Of a stretch of 64,000 nt of DNA, positions 43,860-54,793 are shown one piece after another. The number at the start of each line of letters is the position of its first letter. Position 1 is the first letter of the stretch. A program made the translations under genes and the position numbers. The notes beneath the pieces are model-generated. The model made no database searches and was not told where the DNA came from. It saw only the letters and a list, made by a program, of their open reading frames with translations. Source of the DNA: Schistocephalus solidus (taxonomy: Eukaryota; Platyhelminthes; Cestoda; Diphyllobothriidea; Diphyllobothriidae); NCBI GenBank assembly GCA_017591395.1, contig WEDG01004886.1, positions 1 through 64,000 on the forward strand. The letters run 5' to 3'.

Positions 43860-44340
43860 AAAGAAACTTTATTTAGAAAATTATAGGCGTTGGTTCCCAC
43901 AGGTCTTCGTCAGACATCATGTAAGTGTGCAAAACGTTTAAAATTTAAAGCGTGCTGGAAAATCGATATTGCTGAATCAGTCATTCCAACAGCTATCATT
44001 GTGGGTTTACATCTCATTCGGATTGGCTACCGCCTTTTAAACTTTTCTTCGAGATTGTCGGTTAATGCACGTTTCCGCGAGGTATTTGGCTTTCAAGAAT
44101 TACCGGTCATTCGTCTATGGATAGAAGCCAAAATGCATGCTTTGTACATGCAAATGTGTGCCCAGTTTCTAGTATATGCATGACAACTTGATATAAGTGG
44201 TTTTGTCTTTTTACACACAAATGATGTTCGTGTAGGCATGTAGAGGCAGATTTTCCTGTTTTGCTACAATACACCGCAATCCAATTGCTACACGTGACCT
44301 TATAAACGACTTCTGTTTTCAAAAGAAGATTTCGCGAGCA
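43860..44340 (-). pseudogene. PLE P6 GIY-YIG endonuclease (family A)
   Basis: The minus frame 44322-44107 reads EVVYKVTCSNWIAVYCSKTG (GIY and YIG strands), CLHEHHLCVKRQNHLYQVVM and a HILETGHTFAC segment. After a stop the homologous C-terminal part continues (LAETCINRQS, then the NPNEM-THNDSCWND tail). The YIG strand is YCS rather than YVG, and the helix arginine is replaced by Cys (STCLHEHH). The 3' tail ends near ctttatttag (43866-43875) and has CTGACGA at 43913-43907. It aligns in order with P3, P4 and P9. Confidence 0.8.
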
Positions 44341-44639
44341 TACGCGCTGCTTTCGATAACTTCTCTTCAGGTCAGTACGGTTATAGGGAAACGTTGGAAC
44401 GTGGTAGAAAATAAAAACCAGAAATCGATCATGTTCGTCCGCTTGTGTGCGCCTTTAGGAGGTGTGCATGGGAGAAGGATGATGAAAAACAGTATGTTAG
44501 GTGGCAGTGAGCGTTTGGTATTGCCATTCTAGGGGAAGGGGAGGAAAGCGATGGCACGGAAGAATGCACGCAGTTAAGCGAACGTTGGCCACGCTAAGCG
44601 CGGAGCTTGTACGAAGTTCTTTCGTGCGCACAACACCGG

Positions 44640-44880
44640 CTTTCGTCAAACTTATGGCAGTCGCTTTCTGCTTCTGCTAATAGACGTTGACCCATTTGCT
44701 GAAGGGAGTGTTTGATGGGATCTTATAAATTACCTGGAGAGCTTCACTGGGGTCCACACTATGCCCAGTGTCAAAAAAATGCAAGGATAGGCACCAACTC
44801 ATACGACTAATATAACCTGCTCCACAGGAACGAGTAAAGGAGTAAATGCACATTGAGGTGGACTGAGCCGACAACCTATC
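44640..44880 (-). pseudogene. PLE P7 GIY-YIG endonuclease with internal deletion
   Basis: The minus frame 44874-44677 has CIYSFTRSCGAGYISRMSWC and then directly LHFFDTGHSVDPSEALQVIY and KIPSNTPFSKWVNVY. Compared with P8 (46.4 kb), about 30 residues between the YIG strand and the FxDxGH segment are missing. It lies downstream of the P7 reverse transcriptase on the same strand but in another frame. It is family B, distinct from P6. Confidence 0.8.
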
Positions 44881-44963
44881 CTAACCTTCGCCTCGTGGAA
44901 GAAGGTTGGTTGACAACACTAGTTGAACTCTCGCTGCCGTTAACGTTTGTGTAAAGGCTTTGT

Positions 44964-46335
44964 TTAGGCTTCTTTCAGGAGTTCACTAGCCGCATCCTCT
45001 TTAAAGGGCACTTTTAGGAATAGAGTTTTTTCCTCAGTAAGCTTGACAGGTTTTACTGGTTTTGCGGCAATATGCTTTGTAATAAACCAATCAAGGTACC
45101 CGTAATGTTGAAGTGGGTTCTGGATCTTCTCAAGCTCCTCCTCAATACTACTTGCTAAGAACAATTTTCTAGCCCTTTGTGCTAAGCAATGGACTAGAAT
45201 TCGTTTCTGTTGAAGAGGTACGAAACTGCCAAAATTTGTATATTGCACAGACGAGGTTTTCTTTCAATAAACGCTCCTTCGGACGCTACCGTAAGATCTT
45301 CCGCATAGAAGGACGTCTAAGAAGGGGAGTGAACCTGCTATTTCCATCTCCAAATTGAATTTTATCGACGAGTTTGCTTGGTTTACAATTGCTATGATGT
45401 CGTCAACGTATTGGTCGGAGTGTCTTAGCTTATTGATCTGTTCGCTCGGCTGAAATTTCTCTAGCTTACCCATAACAACATCGGCTAAGAGAGATCCAAG
45501 TGGCAAGCCCATAGCAACACCATCTATTTGTCTGTAAAGCTGGTTATCAAAAAGAAACTGTACATTTAATGTGCATCTAAGTAATAATAATTTCAGTGAG
45601 TTTGTCGGTATTCCTTATTTTTGCCTACTGGACAATAAGAATTCACAGAGGTAATCGACTGTCTCAGTGACAGGGACATTTGTAACAAGGGATGAGGCAT
45701 CCAAAGATGGCATCATCATGCCTTTTAGGTTAAGGTCTTTGGCGTCTTTAATAAATTGAAATGTATCTCGGTAGCTACTTGGCGCTAGCTGATGTTTATA
45801 TGCTTACCACTTTGCTAATGCATGATAAGGAGAGTTTCGCATGTCCAAAATCGGATGAAGTGGAAAGCCTTCTTTGTGGATTTTTGGAAAACCAAACAGT
45901 CGAGGGATGTGTGTGCCTACTGGTCTGAGGCGTTCGAGGTCACGGTTGCTTAGAAAACCATCTGCATGGAGTTTTTTTAATCAGTCAGTGAATTATGCCT
46001 CTACTTCATCAGTGCAATCCTTTCCTTTATGTACTTCCCTGAATTTATTTTGATCGGATAGTATTGAGTGCATCTTTGTTACATAGACTGATCTGATCCT
46101 TATAACGATGCCTGTTCCTTTATTTGGTCTGGGTATTAGAATATCTCGGATCGCTTGAAGCTGTTTTAACTTCTCTACGTGTGCTTTGGTTAGCAATCCC
46201 CGAATTTGTGGTCTCTTGTCCACTAGAATTTATCAGCGTGGATGCAAAGTATTTAACAATCTCTGCGGAGATGGGCTTTAGGTCGTAAGTTTGGTTCCAG
46301 AGATTCTAGAATTGGGTTTCTAACTCTAATTGACT
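44964..46335 (-). pseudogene. PLE P7 reverse transcriptase, near full length with five stops
   Basis: One minus-strand frame runs from 46223 to 44964 (about 420 codons) with five in-frame stops and no frameshift. In order: DILIPRPNKGTGIV (N-terminal PLE signature, near 46140), LHADGFLSNRDLERLR, THIPRLFGFPKIHKEGFPL, SLDASSLVTNVPVTETVDYL (first catalytic Asp region), YRQIDGVAMGLPLGSLLADV, QYVDDIIAI (catalytic YVDD, 45410-45396), LPFLDVLLCG, and the thumb with EEELEKIQNPLQHYGYLDWF. Above 46223 a further conserved stretch (WNQTYDLKPISAEIVKYFAS) continues in another frame. The catalytic YVDD is intact, so this was a functional enzyme until point mutations accumulated. It meets the plus-strand P8 endonuclease head to head at about 46335. 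Confidence 0.93.
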
Positions 46336-46337
46336 AA

Positions 46338-46673
46338 GCTTTCGACAAGACAAGCCGAATTTTTTGCATCTACGCCTTCACTTGCTCCTATGGAGCAGGA
46401 TATATTGGTCGAACAAGTAGACGCCTATCCAAGAAGATGCGAGAGTACCATCCTACCTGGCTAAATCAAGGCACCGTAAAGTCCATCTCAAGTGCAATTG
46501 TGGATCATTTCGTTGACAGCGGTCATCGGGTTGACGTCAACAATGCATTCCGAGTAATCTATAAAGTGCCGACGAAACACCCCAAGTTCCTGCGTCGGCG
46601 GATACTTGTGACGGCAGAGGCAGTGGCCATACGGTTGACCAACCCAACTTTGTGCTCTAAAAAACGTTTGTAG
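46338..46673 (+). pseudogene. PLE P8 GIY-YIG endonuclease fragment (family B)
   Basis: An open frame of 111 codons plus stop, preceded by a stop at 46335-46337. Reads CIYAFTCSYGAGYIGRTSRR (GIY and YIG strands, with the conserved Arg), REYHPTWLNQGTVKSISSAI, DHFVDSGHRVDVNNAFRVIY and a KHPKFLRRRILVTAEAVAIR segment. The domain itself is uninterrupted; the glutamate expected near LVTAEAVAIR is present. The reverse transcriptase normally upstream is absent, so this is an endonuclease without its RT. It is inverted relative to P7 of the same family. Confidence 0.85.
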
Positions 46674-47574
46674 TGGCCCTAAGGTTCCCTCGGCCGACAA
46701 AATACTCAACATCTGCGTTCACACCTCCTGCCACGTCATATCACAGTGACGAAGCATCAACCTAGATAATTGCCATACACCTTCCCCCTCCCTTCCCCAT
46801 CCCCCCGCCTCGATTGGACAGACCATAACCACTGACCTCTGAACGTCCTCAACCATCTCCCCATACTGACTGCTTATTGGATGTTGAAACTTGTGTTACT
46901 ATTCTCTTCCTTATATTATCGTAAAGGCCTGATTATAAATAATGGAAAGCATGCGTTCGCCAACCTCGGCTTCTTAAATGCTTATATGAGTGGCATCGCT
47001 ACCCTAGGGATAATGCTTCGAGCGACGTTTTATCGAGAGGCCGAGAGGAATGTTTGTGAACGTACTGAACGGGATCTTTTGGAAAACGTAATAAAGGCTT
47101 TATTTCGTGCACCGTTTTGGCATCTGCACCTTTACTTACTATGTCAGGTTATCCAGAAAGCAGCGCGTTGACATACGTTACACTCTAGTTCTTTAAGGGT
47201 CAGTTGGTTCTCAGCGTATCTCTTCAGGATTTCCAGTGTTATATCTAAATAGCCAAACCCATACTTGTAGTGCACAACCTGATTTCGAATGAAGTCAATG
47301 GTTTGTGTACCACGTAAATTTGACGCTTCCCCAAGTCGCTTTCGACGAGTTGAAATACGTTCTTAATTAATGGAAGTATTTGCCAGTTTTTTTTAGTTTG
47401 GGCCCTTGATCGGAACAATCCATTTCCTTATCCTCTTATTTGAATTCCTGATGTCTCAGATATCAATGCACAAAATCTCCAGACTAACTGGTACTAGGAA
47501 ACAGTCTTAGCATGTAAGCAAGTTTAAATAAGAAATGTTCGTAGGTGGAACAGTGGGTTTTTGCACTGTTGACG
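46674..47574. other. P8 3' tail and unassigned sequence
   Basis: 46674-46880 is CT-rich and probably the P8 3' untranslated tail. A 96-codon plus frame (46881-47171) is not recognised. On the minus strand 47310-47185 reads IDFIRNQVVHYKYGFGYLDI, then TLEILKRYAENQLTLKEL. This is protein-like and may be an N-terminal part of an element, but I cannot assign it. Confidence 0.4.
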
Positions 47575-48025
47575 TGGGTGTTGATGGTGCTTTGTTTGTA
47601 AGTAACAGGGGATTGCTCCCGTAATGTAGGATAAATTCCGCATAAGTTTGTTTGCCACTACACGCCTAAACGAATACCAGGTGGTTGCAAAAAAACGAGA
47701 CTACTTGTCTCAAGTTGCCATTGTTGGCTTCTGCCCATCAAAGAGAGGCCGGGAATTCTTAGAGGTCATTCCTTGTGATGACTCGTGCATTAATCGGCAC
47801 ATCGAATTGGATGCCGTGCACAACAATCTCAAGGAAAAATTGAAAAGGCGGCAGCCAATCATATTAAGATATCCACCCACAATGACAGCTATAGGCCTGG
47901 CTGACTCAGTTATATCGCTTTGATGGCATGCCTTAAATTTTAACTGTGTTAAGAGACTTACAACAAGTCTGACGATGACCTGTGGAACCAACGTCAAAAA
48001 TTTACTTAATACAGCTTATTATCGG
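47575..48025 (+). pseudogene. PLE P9 GIY-YIG endonuclease (family A)
   Basis: Starts in a damaged YIG region (DCSRNVG near 47612) and, after a frameshift, continues from about 47648 as TTRLNEYQVVAKKRDYLSQV, SCINRHIELDAVHNNLKEKL and RRQPIILRYPPTMTAIGLAD with SVISL, then the common family-A tail. The catalytic region reads EFLEVIP, keeping Glu. The tail holds CTGACGA (47969-47975) and ACGTC (47991-47995). It is the mirror partner of P6 around the P7/P8 junction. Confidence 0.83.
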
Positions 48026-50099
48026 TTTCCAAAATACCTTCATGGATAAGTGTAAATTGCTCACTAAAATAGGCTTGTATAATCACTGACGTTTCCGAAA
48101 ACTTGTCCGGCTTCCCATTTTAAAAGCGTATGCTGCTAATATTGATCAGTTTTTTTTGAATGGCAGGCTGATTTTTGGGCCTTAGACGGATCAATGTTTT
48201 CTCTCTTTCGCTATCTAGGCAACAGCGTGGATTTTTGAACAGCTTGATGGCCGCTGGTTTTGGATAACTTCACATCGGCCGAGGGTGCTTGTGAGTCTGC
48301 TATCTCTTCTGATGGATTGATCGCGGGGCCGTCTTCACTTAAAGATGAAACTGTACGTGAAAGAACATGCATCTGTTTGCGTTATGACTTTTCATCTTTC
48401 CTCTGTAATTATATAAGCGGCGTTCCTTTTTTGTCGCATTTTTCATTAACGCCACATTCGATATCATTCCGATTGTGGTTGAGTAGTTCGCGGCAACACT
48501 GCAGCTGGTTCAATTGGATTACCGCTTCTAGAAGCCCATGTCAGTCGCTGGACTGTCTCGCAGTTGTAACCGTGTAGTATTTTTTAATTTTTTGTTTTGC
48601 ACTGCCATCTATCGCTTCCACCCTGTCATCCTTCCCATTAATAAAAGTACCCTAGTTGGCCGCTTCTATTCCCGCGACTTCTAAAGAGCTCTTTAGATTT
48701 CATTTCACAGCAATCATTTAACAATTACTGATGCTGTGTAACGAAAATAAGTCATTTAACCTGATAAAAGCTAGAGCTGATTCAAGACGATATAGCCTTA
48801 TCTTAGTGGTGTCGTATGCATGTGACAGAAAATAGGCTAAACAATAAACAATAAGCAACGTGGAGCTCATAAAGCTCCAGGGTTTCTGACTCAATTTTAA
48901 GCGTTGATCTAAAAAGATATGTAAAATAATACGTATTTGGGGATCAGCCTCGTTTTACTTATCTTCTGCTGAGGTGTTTGAAGAAGTATCTTTAATTCAT
49001 ATTACGCATAGTCAAAAACGTAATTTGTAACACAACTTCGAGAAAAAAAGGATAGGTTAGCGCCATATTACATGCCAAAGTAATCCTAAATCTATTCGGT
49101 GTGTTAGTTAGGGTAAGCATTCGTTGCCAGATTATCAAGGTCACACAATATTTAATTGGCGGTGAGAGCAATAAAGTATCGTTTCAAATGGAAAATTTCC
49201 AAGTTGCAACTATTTGGACACCACGGAATTTTATAAAACGCAACCATTTTACTTTGAAAATGATAAATCGCGTAGAGCGGATCTCATTCTTGCTCTCACT
49301 AAGGTTCCGAGTAGAATTGAGCAAGGTCACGCGTATTGGTCAGCTTAAGGTTAGGCCATCAGATCACGTAATCCGTACACATGTCTGGCCAACAAACGAT
49401 TTTGCATCCCTACTAACCCACCAGCGAAATCTTACCCTAACGATAACCACACATAGGGTAAGGATGAAGTTAGCATTCTTCTTTTCTTCATGAGGTCTCA
49501 CCCATAAAACCCATAATACCAACGGTCCCGTTTTATTTGCTGACCTATTCTTTGTCTTCTGAATTGGGTCACATAGTACGTTTTTTTCTAAATGCTTTTT
49601 TCAAATGCTGAGTTGATGGTCATTAGTTGCCATTGCGGATGTCGTAAGAGCTTCACTGTTGAATCGCGGGTCACGTTTGCGCGAGCAATAGTATTTATTT
49701 TATACAAGGTTTTGGCATTGTTTTGTATGCAGGTCTAAGAGTAGTGATTCCCGAATATAAAATTTAATAGTAACACAAACAACAGATACCTCAAAAAATT
49801 TCTCACTGATGAAGGATAGTCTCAGGTCAAATGGAAGTCCAACAATCATTTACGGTGTCTCCCAGCGTTTACAAAGCTCTTCCAGATATTCCCCTTAATT
49901 GCCATTGTAAAGCACCATAGCTACCCTAAATTTTATATGCGATCATGGAATGAATCGCTCGTCAAAACTTTTAAATCCTTTTTAAAGATTTGAAATGCTT
50001 TTCTTAACTGACCTCTATCGTTTGACCTAAAATAGGACCGTAATATCCAGTATCTACCAGCAGACACTGGCAAGTATATAAACTCTGATTGGTTACTAA
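48026..50099. other. No recognisable gene
   Basis: Contains the longest unassigned plus frame of the window outside the elements (130 codons, 49101-49493). Its composition (many Arg, Ile, Thr; no domain) does not allow a call. A 105-codon frame at 48260-48577 is also unrecognised. Confidence 0.45.
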
Positions 50100-50179
50100 A
50101 AAGGCTCAAAAGGTGACAGGTGGCTCAAAAAGTGGCTCAAAAGGTGTGGCTCAAAAGGTGGCTCAAACGGTGACAGGTA
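50100..50179 (+). repeat. Minisatellite of GTGGCTCAAAAG-type units
   Basis: GGCTCAAAAGGTG-like units occur five times with variable spacing; the first and last are followed by ACAGGT. Confidence 0.85.
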
Positions 50180-50789
50180 TGTTCGTATTGTGTACATAAT
50201 AAATTCAGAAGAGGCAAACAACGTATACCCTCCGCGTTCTGCAAGTGGATGGCGCTAAACATCAGGAGGGTTGTATAGGAATTGAGGGCTAGACCACTTC
50301 ACACAACGGGGTTCCTATTCCATCGTACCACACTTTAGAAATCCTGCGATTATGGTATGAATGATGTGCTAGACGAGAGACGGCACAAGTCTCGTTCAAA
50401 GAAGGCAAACTAGCTTCCTAGATGGCAAAATAGCACAAGAGGGTGGCTACGTCTGGAATTAACTGGAGATATGGTCTAAATTACCAATTATTCATTTTTG
50501 TAATAATTCTTACCTGAAAAAAACCTGCCGATTGGAAAAAAGTTCTTCTTACACAATTATTCCAGAAAGGTTTTTTTATAACGATATTTGTTTTAACGCC
50601 TTTTAAACCAAGTTTTTGCATACTGCAGATTAGATTTCAATATTGGTTATGTTTTAGCGAATGTGGTGTTCAGAAGCTGATGTGAACTCGATAAAACCAT
50701 CGTACAATGAATATTTTAAAAGAAGTTTTAAATTTCTATAGGATAACCTTGTTTGCAGCACATACATGAGATAAAAAAATTTAATAAAT
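50180..50789. other. No recognisable feature
   Basis: AT-rich; nothing assignable between the minisatellite and the SINE family 2 copy. Confidence 0.5.
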
Positions 50790-51245
50790 GCGTTCAGCTC
50801 ACTTGTGAAAACCTCGGTGGCCTCGCTAGGGCTCAACCCCACGCCAACAAAGGGGAGGGCTTTAGATCATCCAAAACTTTAGCCAACTGAGCTTTAAGGC
50901 CCCATCTAAAACCGTGAGTTTAATCACACGTGGGTCAGGTTACCCGCCCAGCCAACTGCAACTTAAAGAATCCACCAAATTTAATACAGTGAGCTGATTT
51001 CCCAAACAGGTTTCCTAAGACATCCATGTAGAATCCACCAGATGACTACCAGATTTTAATAATTCGTCTGACCAACTCATGGCTTCAGGTGAGGTCTTGT
51101 AGGTAAGTTGGCTAGGGCGTTCACTGTACTTAAGCCTTTCCCTAGCTTGCGTGGGTTTTAATCCCACCAAGGCCGCCACGCTTTTTACAAGTGGGTCAAA
51201 CAAATTATTTAAATCTGCCCGAAATTCCTCACGTGTTCTAAAATC
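50790..51245. mobile_element. SINE family 2, divergent double copy
   Basis: Left part (50905-50805) is a tRNA-like head on the minus strand, with ggcctcgctagg and an agctgagtt-type D-arm complement. Right part (51080-51185) is a plus-strand head: taagttggctagggcg as box A, gggttttaatccc as box B, and gaggtc/aaggccgcc ends. The shared body between them (about 50915-51060) matches 20955-21100. Tails containing cacttgt-type segments point outward on both sides. Either a fold-back insertion or two opposed insertions. Confidence 0.72.
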
Positions 51246-54130
51246 TTTTAACGAAATATGGTGTGGTTGAATGCGTACCCTGCAGACATTTAGTTCGAGT
51301 TTGTAGGCCATAAAACCTCTTGTGCTTCTGGCATTTTGCTGAAGTAAAGAGCAAGGTCACCTTTTATTATTAAAATTCATTCGCCAAACTCGGAAGATAA
51401 TAGTTTACTTAAGTGTCTGAAAAGGTTTTTTTCCTTCCGCTATTAACATACAGCTCTCAGAATTAACGTATTTTTATAAGCCACCGAAAGGAAACAAAAC
51501 AATTATTGTTTTCAACCACTCCTTTATCGGCGACAAATTATAATAGTTCACAAATTAAAGAAAAAAATGCTGTCCTGTAAAGAATTTCCGTAAAATATTG
51601 TTAACGAAAAACAATATCACTGTCTTGTTTTTATAACTGTCCTTCGACTTAGAAAAACATTCTAAAAATAAATTTAATCATTTCTTGGAGATTCACGAAT
51701 AAACGCACCACTGCATTGACCTGAGCTGTTCACATTCTGACTCGTACGGTGGTTCTTACTCCACGAAGCTCGAACGTTTGGTTATTCAAAGAAATTTGCC
51801 GAGTTCCAAAACTGCCGTTTATTTCCTTTTATTTTAAGATATTACTCAAGGGTTGAATGAGAGTTCAGTATACAGTACATGTTTACTAAAAATTGTCTTT
51901 TTTTGGCAGCAAACACAAACCAAGCAATGCACAAGATAAAACCGTTCATTTACGAGTCTTCAGTGTGACCTATCACAGAAAACCTTTTACAGTGGTGGTG
52001 AAAGAAGATGAAACAAGCATAGCATTACCAAAACACAAAACGTAGTGTAAAAGTTAATAGAAAAATATCTGAACATAAAACTGCAACACATTTGGTTATT
52101 GCTTCACAGCTGAATAATACTTCCATTGACTTTAAAATAGTCGAGCATAGGTTGCACAGGAAAAAGGATAGGTCTATTTCACAAACGCCTGCCTTCAACT
52201 TCGCGTAAGAGGGAAATCAATTGCCATCTCGCTACCACAGTGGTTGTTCCGCTTTTGAGTGTTATACAATTTATGAGATGACTGTTAATATGCAGTCATA
52301 TAAGTACAACCGAATCAGGGGAGTTACCAGTTGCAATTTAGAAAAAAAAGTAATCCGACTGCTGAAATAATTGTCACCTTGTTCTGATGTTTTGGAGAAA
52401 GCAACAGTTGTCAGCCGCATGCGCTCATCGATGCAATATATGGGACCTAAAGGTTTGCTTATTTCTTGCAGACAAAATTGGTTAGTGCAAAAATCGTTGG
52501 GTCGCTCAAGACTGAGACTGAAAGGGGAGCAAAACCACCATTGATATTGCTTATTGACGTGATGCCTTCACAAACATTTTGCTAGCGCTTGCTAGACCTG
52601 GGAAGAATATTCCCACTTAAGCTCTCTGCCGACTGACAAGTACGTTTAGAATTACCTTTGAAGCTAAGCCAGAAACGTGACAACGATTCCGTTGTCCTTA
52701 TTTTTTTCTTCATAAGAAGAGCTTAGGCTTGAGCATGCTTGCAGATATGTTTGGGTCACATCGTAGAAGCCCCGACTGAGGAGTGTACGTTACGTCTTCT
52801 AACTGTTCTTTCATCTTAAACTACCAAAATGCCAAATCATCCTTTGCAAAACTTTACTTGATTGCACGTGAACGCAGGATTTTCATACGCTGAGACCGAC
52901 GACCACTCCGTAGGGAGCCTAAACCACCTGACCGTTAAGAAATTTGCATGTAATGTTTCTGCAAAATGTGGAACAGGTCGCATATTTATTTCGACATGAA
53001 TGCTAACTAACTGGTCTGCATCATCGCTTTGGCAGAAAGCCAACCTCAGTCCTGGAAATATAATCGAACTATTTGGTGTTATTTAACACACAGAATATCC
53101 ACAAAGCCGTTTAACATCTGAATTATTATTAAAATAACGTTTTGGCATGCGTTTTTGTAAATTAAATTTGTTATAAGCTCTGTAAAGAGAGCCAATTTTT
53201 TTTAAAGACTGCTTTTAAAGGATGTCTCTTTCGATTGTTTGCTGCAGTGGAATCGCAAAGACCAGAAACAAGGAGTATATTTCAAGCAGCCTCATAGACA
53301 AGTCAGCCAGGTTGGTCAGACATCTTCCAGAAATATTGCAGTATGTAAATGTCGCTCCACATATCCCTTGATAAAATATAATTTTAGCCGCCAAATGATT
53401 TTACTCTGCAAATTAATCTTTTTTCAATTATCAGCTGTAGGCATATATGTAATTTGTTTCAAAAAACGTGCATGCTGATTAAATTGAAAGTAGGTTTTCT
53501 GGACTTACGAATTTCCAAATTCTAATATTTTTACCGACTATCCCATGATTTCTTCCTTGTCACAATAACGGAAAATTAATTGATGCATTTTATATTCTAA
53601 GGAAAGATTTACCTCTAATGAAATACCCTTCAAAGTATCGAGGCATCTCTTCCCAAGATAATGCGTAATAACATGAGGTTAATTTTGCTCGAGATGAAAG
53701 GTTGCAGTTGGAAACCTTCATGAGCCATTAAACCGACTTTGTCGCTGCTATGTACCGATGAATGCGACATCGGTAAGGTAATGGCATTGACGTCCACTTT
53801 CTGATTCGGTCCTTTCGATCTTTCTGTGGATTGTTAATATCCTATTTACAGCCATTTATTTTCGAAACAAAGTTGCTAGTTGTTTGCAAGGCAAATGTTC
53901 TTTCAATAACGCACTACGACAAAAAGTAGGTATTTTCTGCGTGACAGATTTTGGTCAAGCGAATATGTTTCAAGGAGTTTGTTTATCGACAAACAGTAGC
54001 CATCATCTGTCTGCGCACCTTCACATTTTCAAACTGTTAGCAATGTTTGCCTTTGCGGGCACGAATACCGATGAGTTGACTGCTGTTTATACCACAGCTG
54101 TCTTCTGCTTGCCATCATAAGACAGACAGT
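51246..54130. other. No recognisable gene
   Basis: Frames up to 79 codons, none recognised; no repeats seen. Confidence 0.45.
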
Positions 54131-54150
54131 GGCATTTCTTTCGAAATGCC
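54131..54150. other. Perfect 8-bp hairpin
   Basis: GGCATTTC, loop TTTC, GAAATGCC. There is no gene next to it and no U-run following, so no role is proposed. Confidence 0.6.
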
Positions 54151-54255
54151 TGACCAGTCACTGACCTTTTCGGTTTGTGTTCCAAAGCTCTACGGCCACT
54201 AGGTTTCCAGCACAACGACCGTCACCTCAATTACGGTTTACATGCGCGCACGCAT

Positions 54256-54507
54256 CTACAGTATGCCTACCCCGCGGAAAAAAAGATGCAGCATTTGCAA
54301 AGGACCATTTATTTCAAGAAATGCACCTGTGCCGGTCTGTGTAATGCTCTTTACTTCCTCCGAGTATGGTGTGTAAACTTGAAGTAAGACCAGGTGAGTT
54401 CGGGTGCGTTCCGAAAGCTGATAAGATTTTATGCAATGACGTTGACCTGTAACAGAGAACACACTACCAATCGCAGTCAGCAGTATGAAGATATTCATTT
54501 GGGCCAT
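54256..54507 (-). CDS. Possible small secreted protein or first exon, low confidence
   Basis: The minus frame opens at 54576, but an internal Met gives MAQMNIFILLTAIGSVFSVTG, a stretch with the layout of a signal peptide: short start, a hydrophobic core and small residues before a polar segment (QRHCIKSY). The frame then runs about 60 more residues to a stop, without a known domain. A donor-like ACAG|GTCAAC lies right at the end of the hydrophobic part, so this could instead be a signal-peptide first exon. No upstream promoter or downstream exon is evident, so chance is a real possibility. Confidence 0.2.
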   Translation of the reverse strand: MAQMNIFILLTAIGSVFSVTGQRHCIKSYQLSERTRTHLVLLQVYTPYSEEVKSITQTGTGAFLEINGPLQMLHLFFRGVGIL

Positions 54508-54793
54508 TTTTTCTAGTAAAGATGAACGTGTTCTGATAAAGTTGAAAGGCTGCAGTTGCAAAAAGAGGTTCCTCATCTGTTTAATATAACCGATAGATCA
54601 CAATGATTGTGGGCCTTAAACAATGAGTCCGTTTGAACACAAAATTAGCAAAGGAAATGTTTATGCGGTACAGCCGTTTTAAAAATCACGGGTAAAAACA
54701 AAATTCCTCTTTCTTTCAAGCATGTGGAATAAATTTGACAAGATTTACTCTCAGTTAAATTATAAAATTAACTGGGCAATACCATTTAATCTT

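Noticed and set aside
46881..47171. 96-codon frame as an accessory PLE protein
   Set aside because: It shows no similarity to PLE segments known to me and the opposite strand looks equally coding.
49101..49493. 130-codon frame as a gene
   Set aside because: No domain, no splice context, and its length is within chance expectation for 64 kb on six frames.
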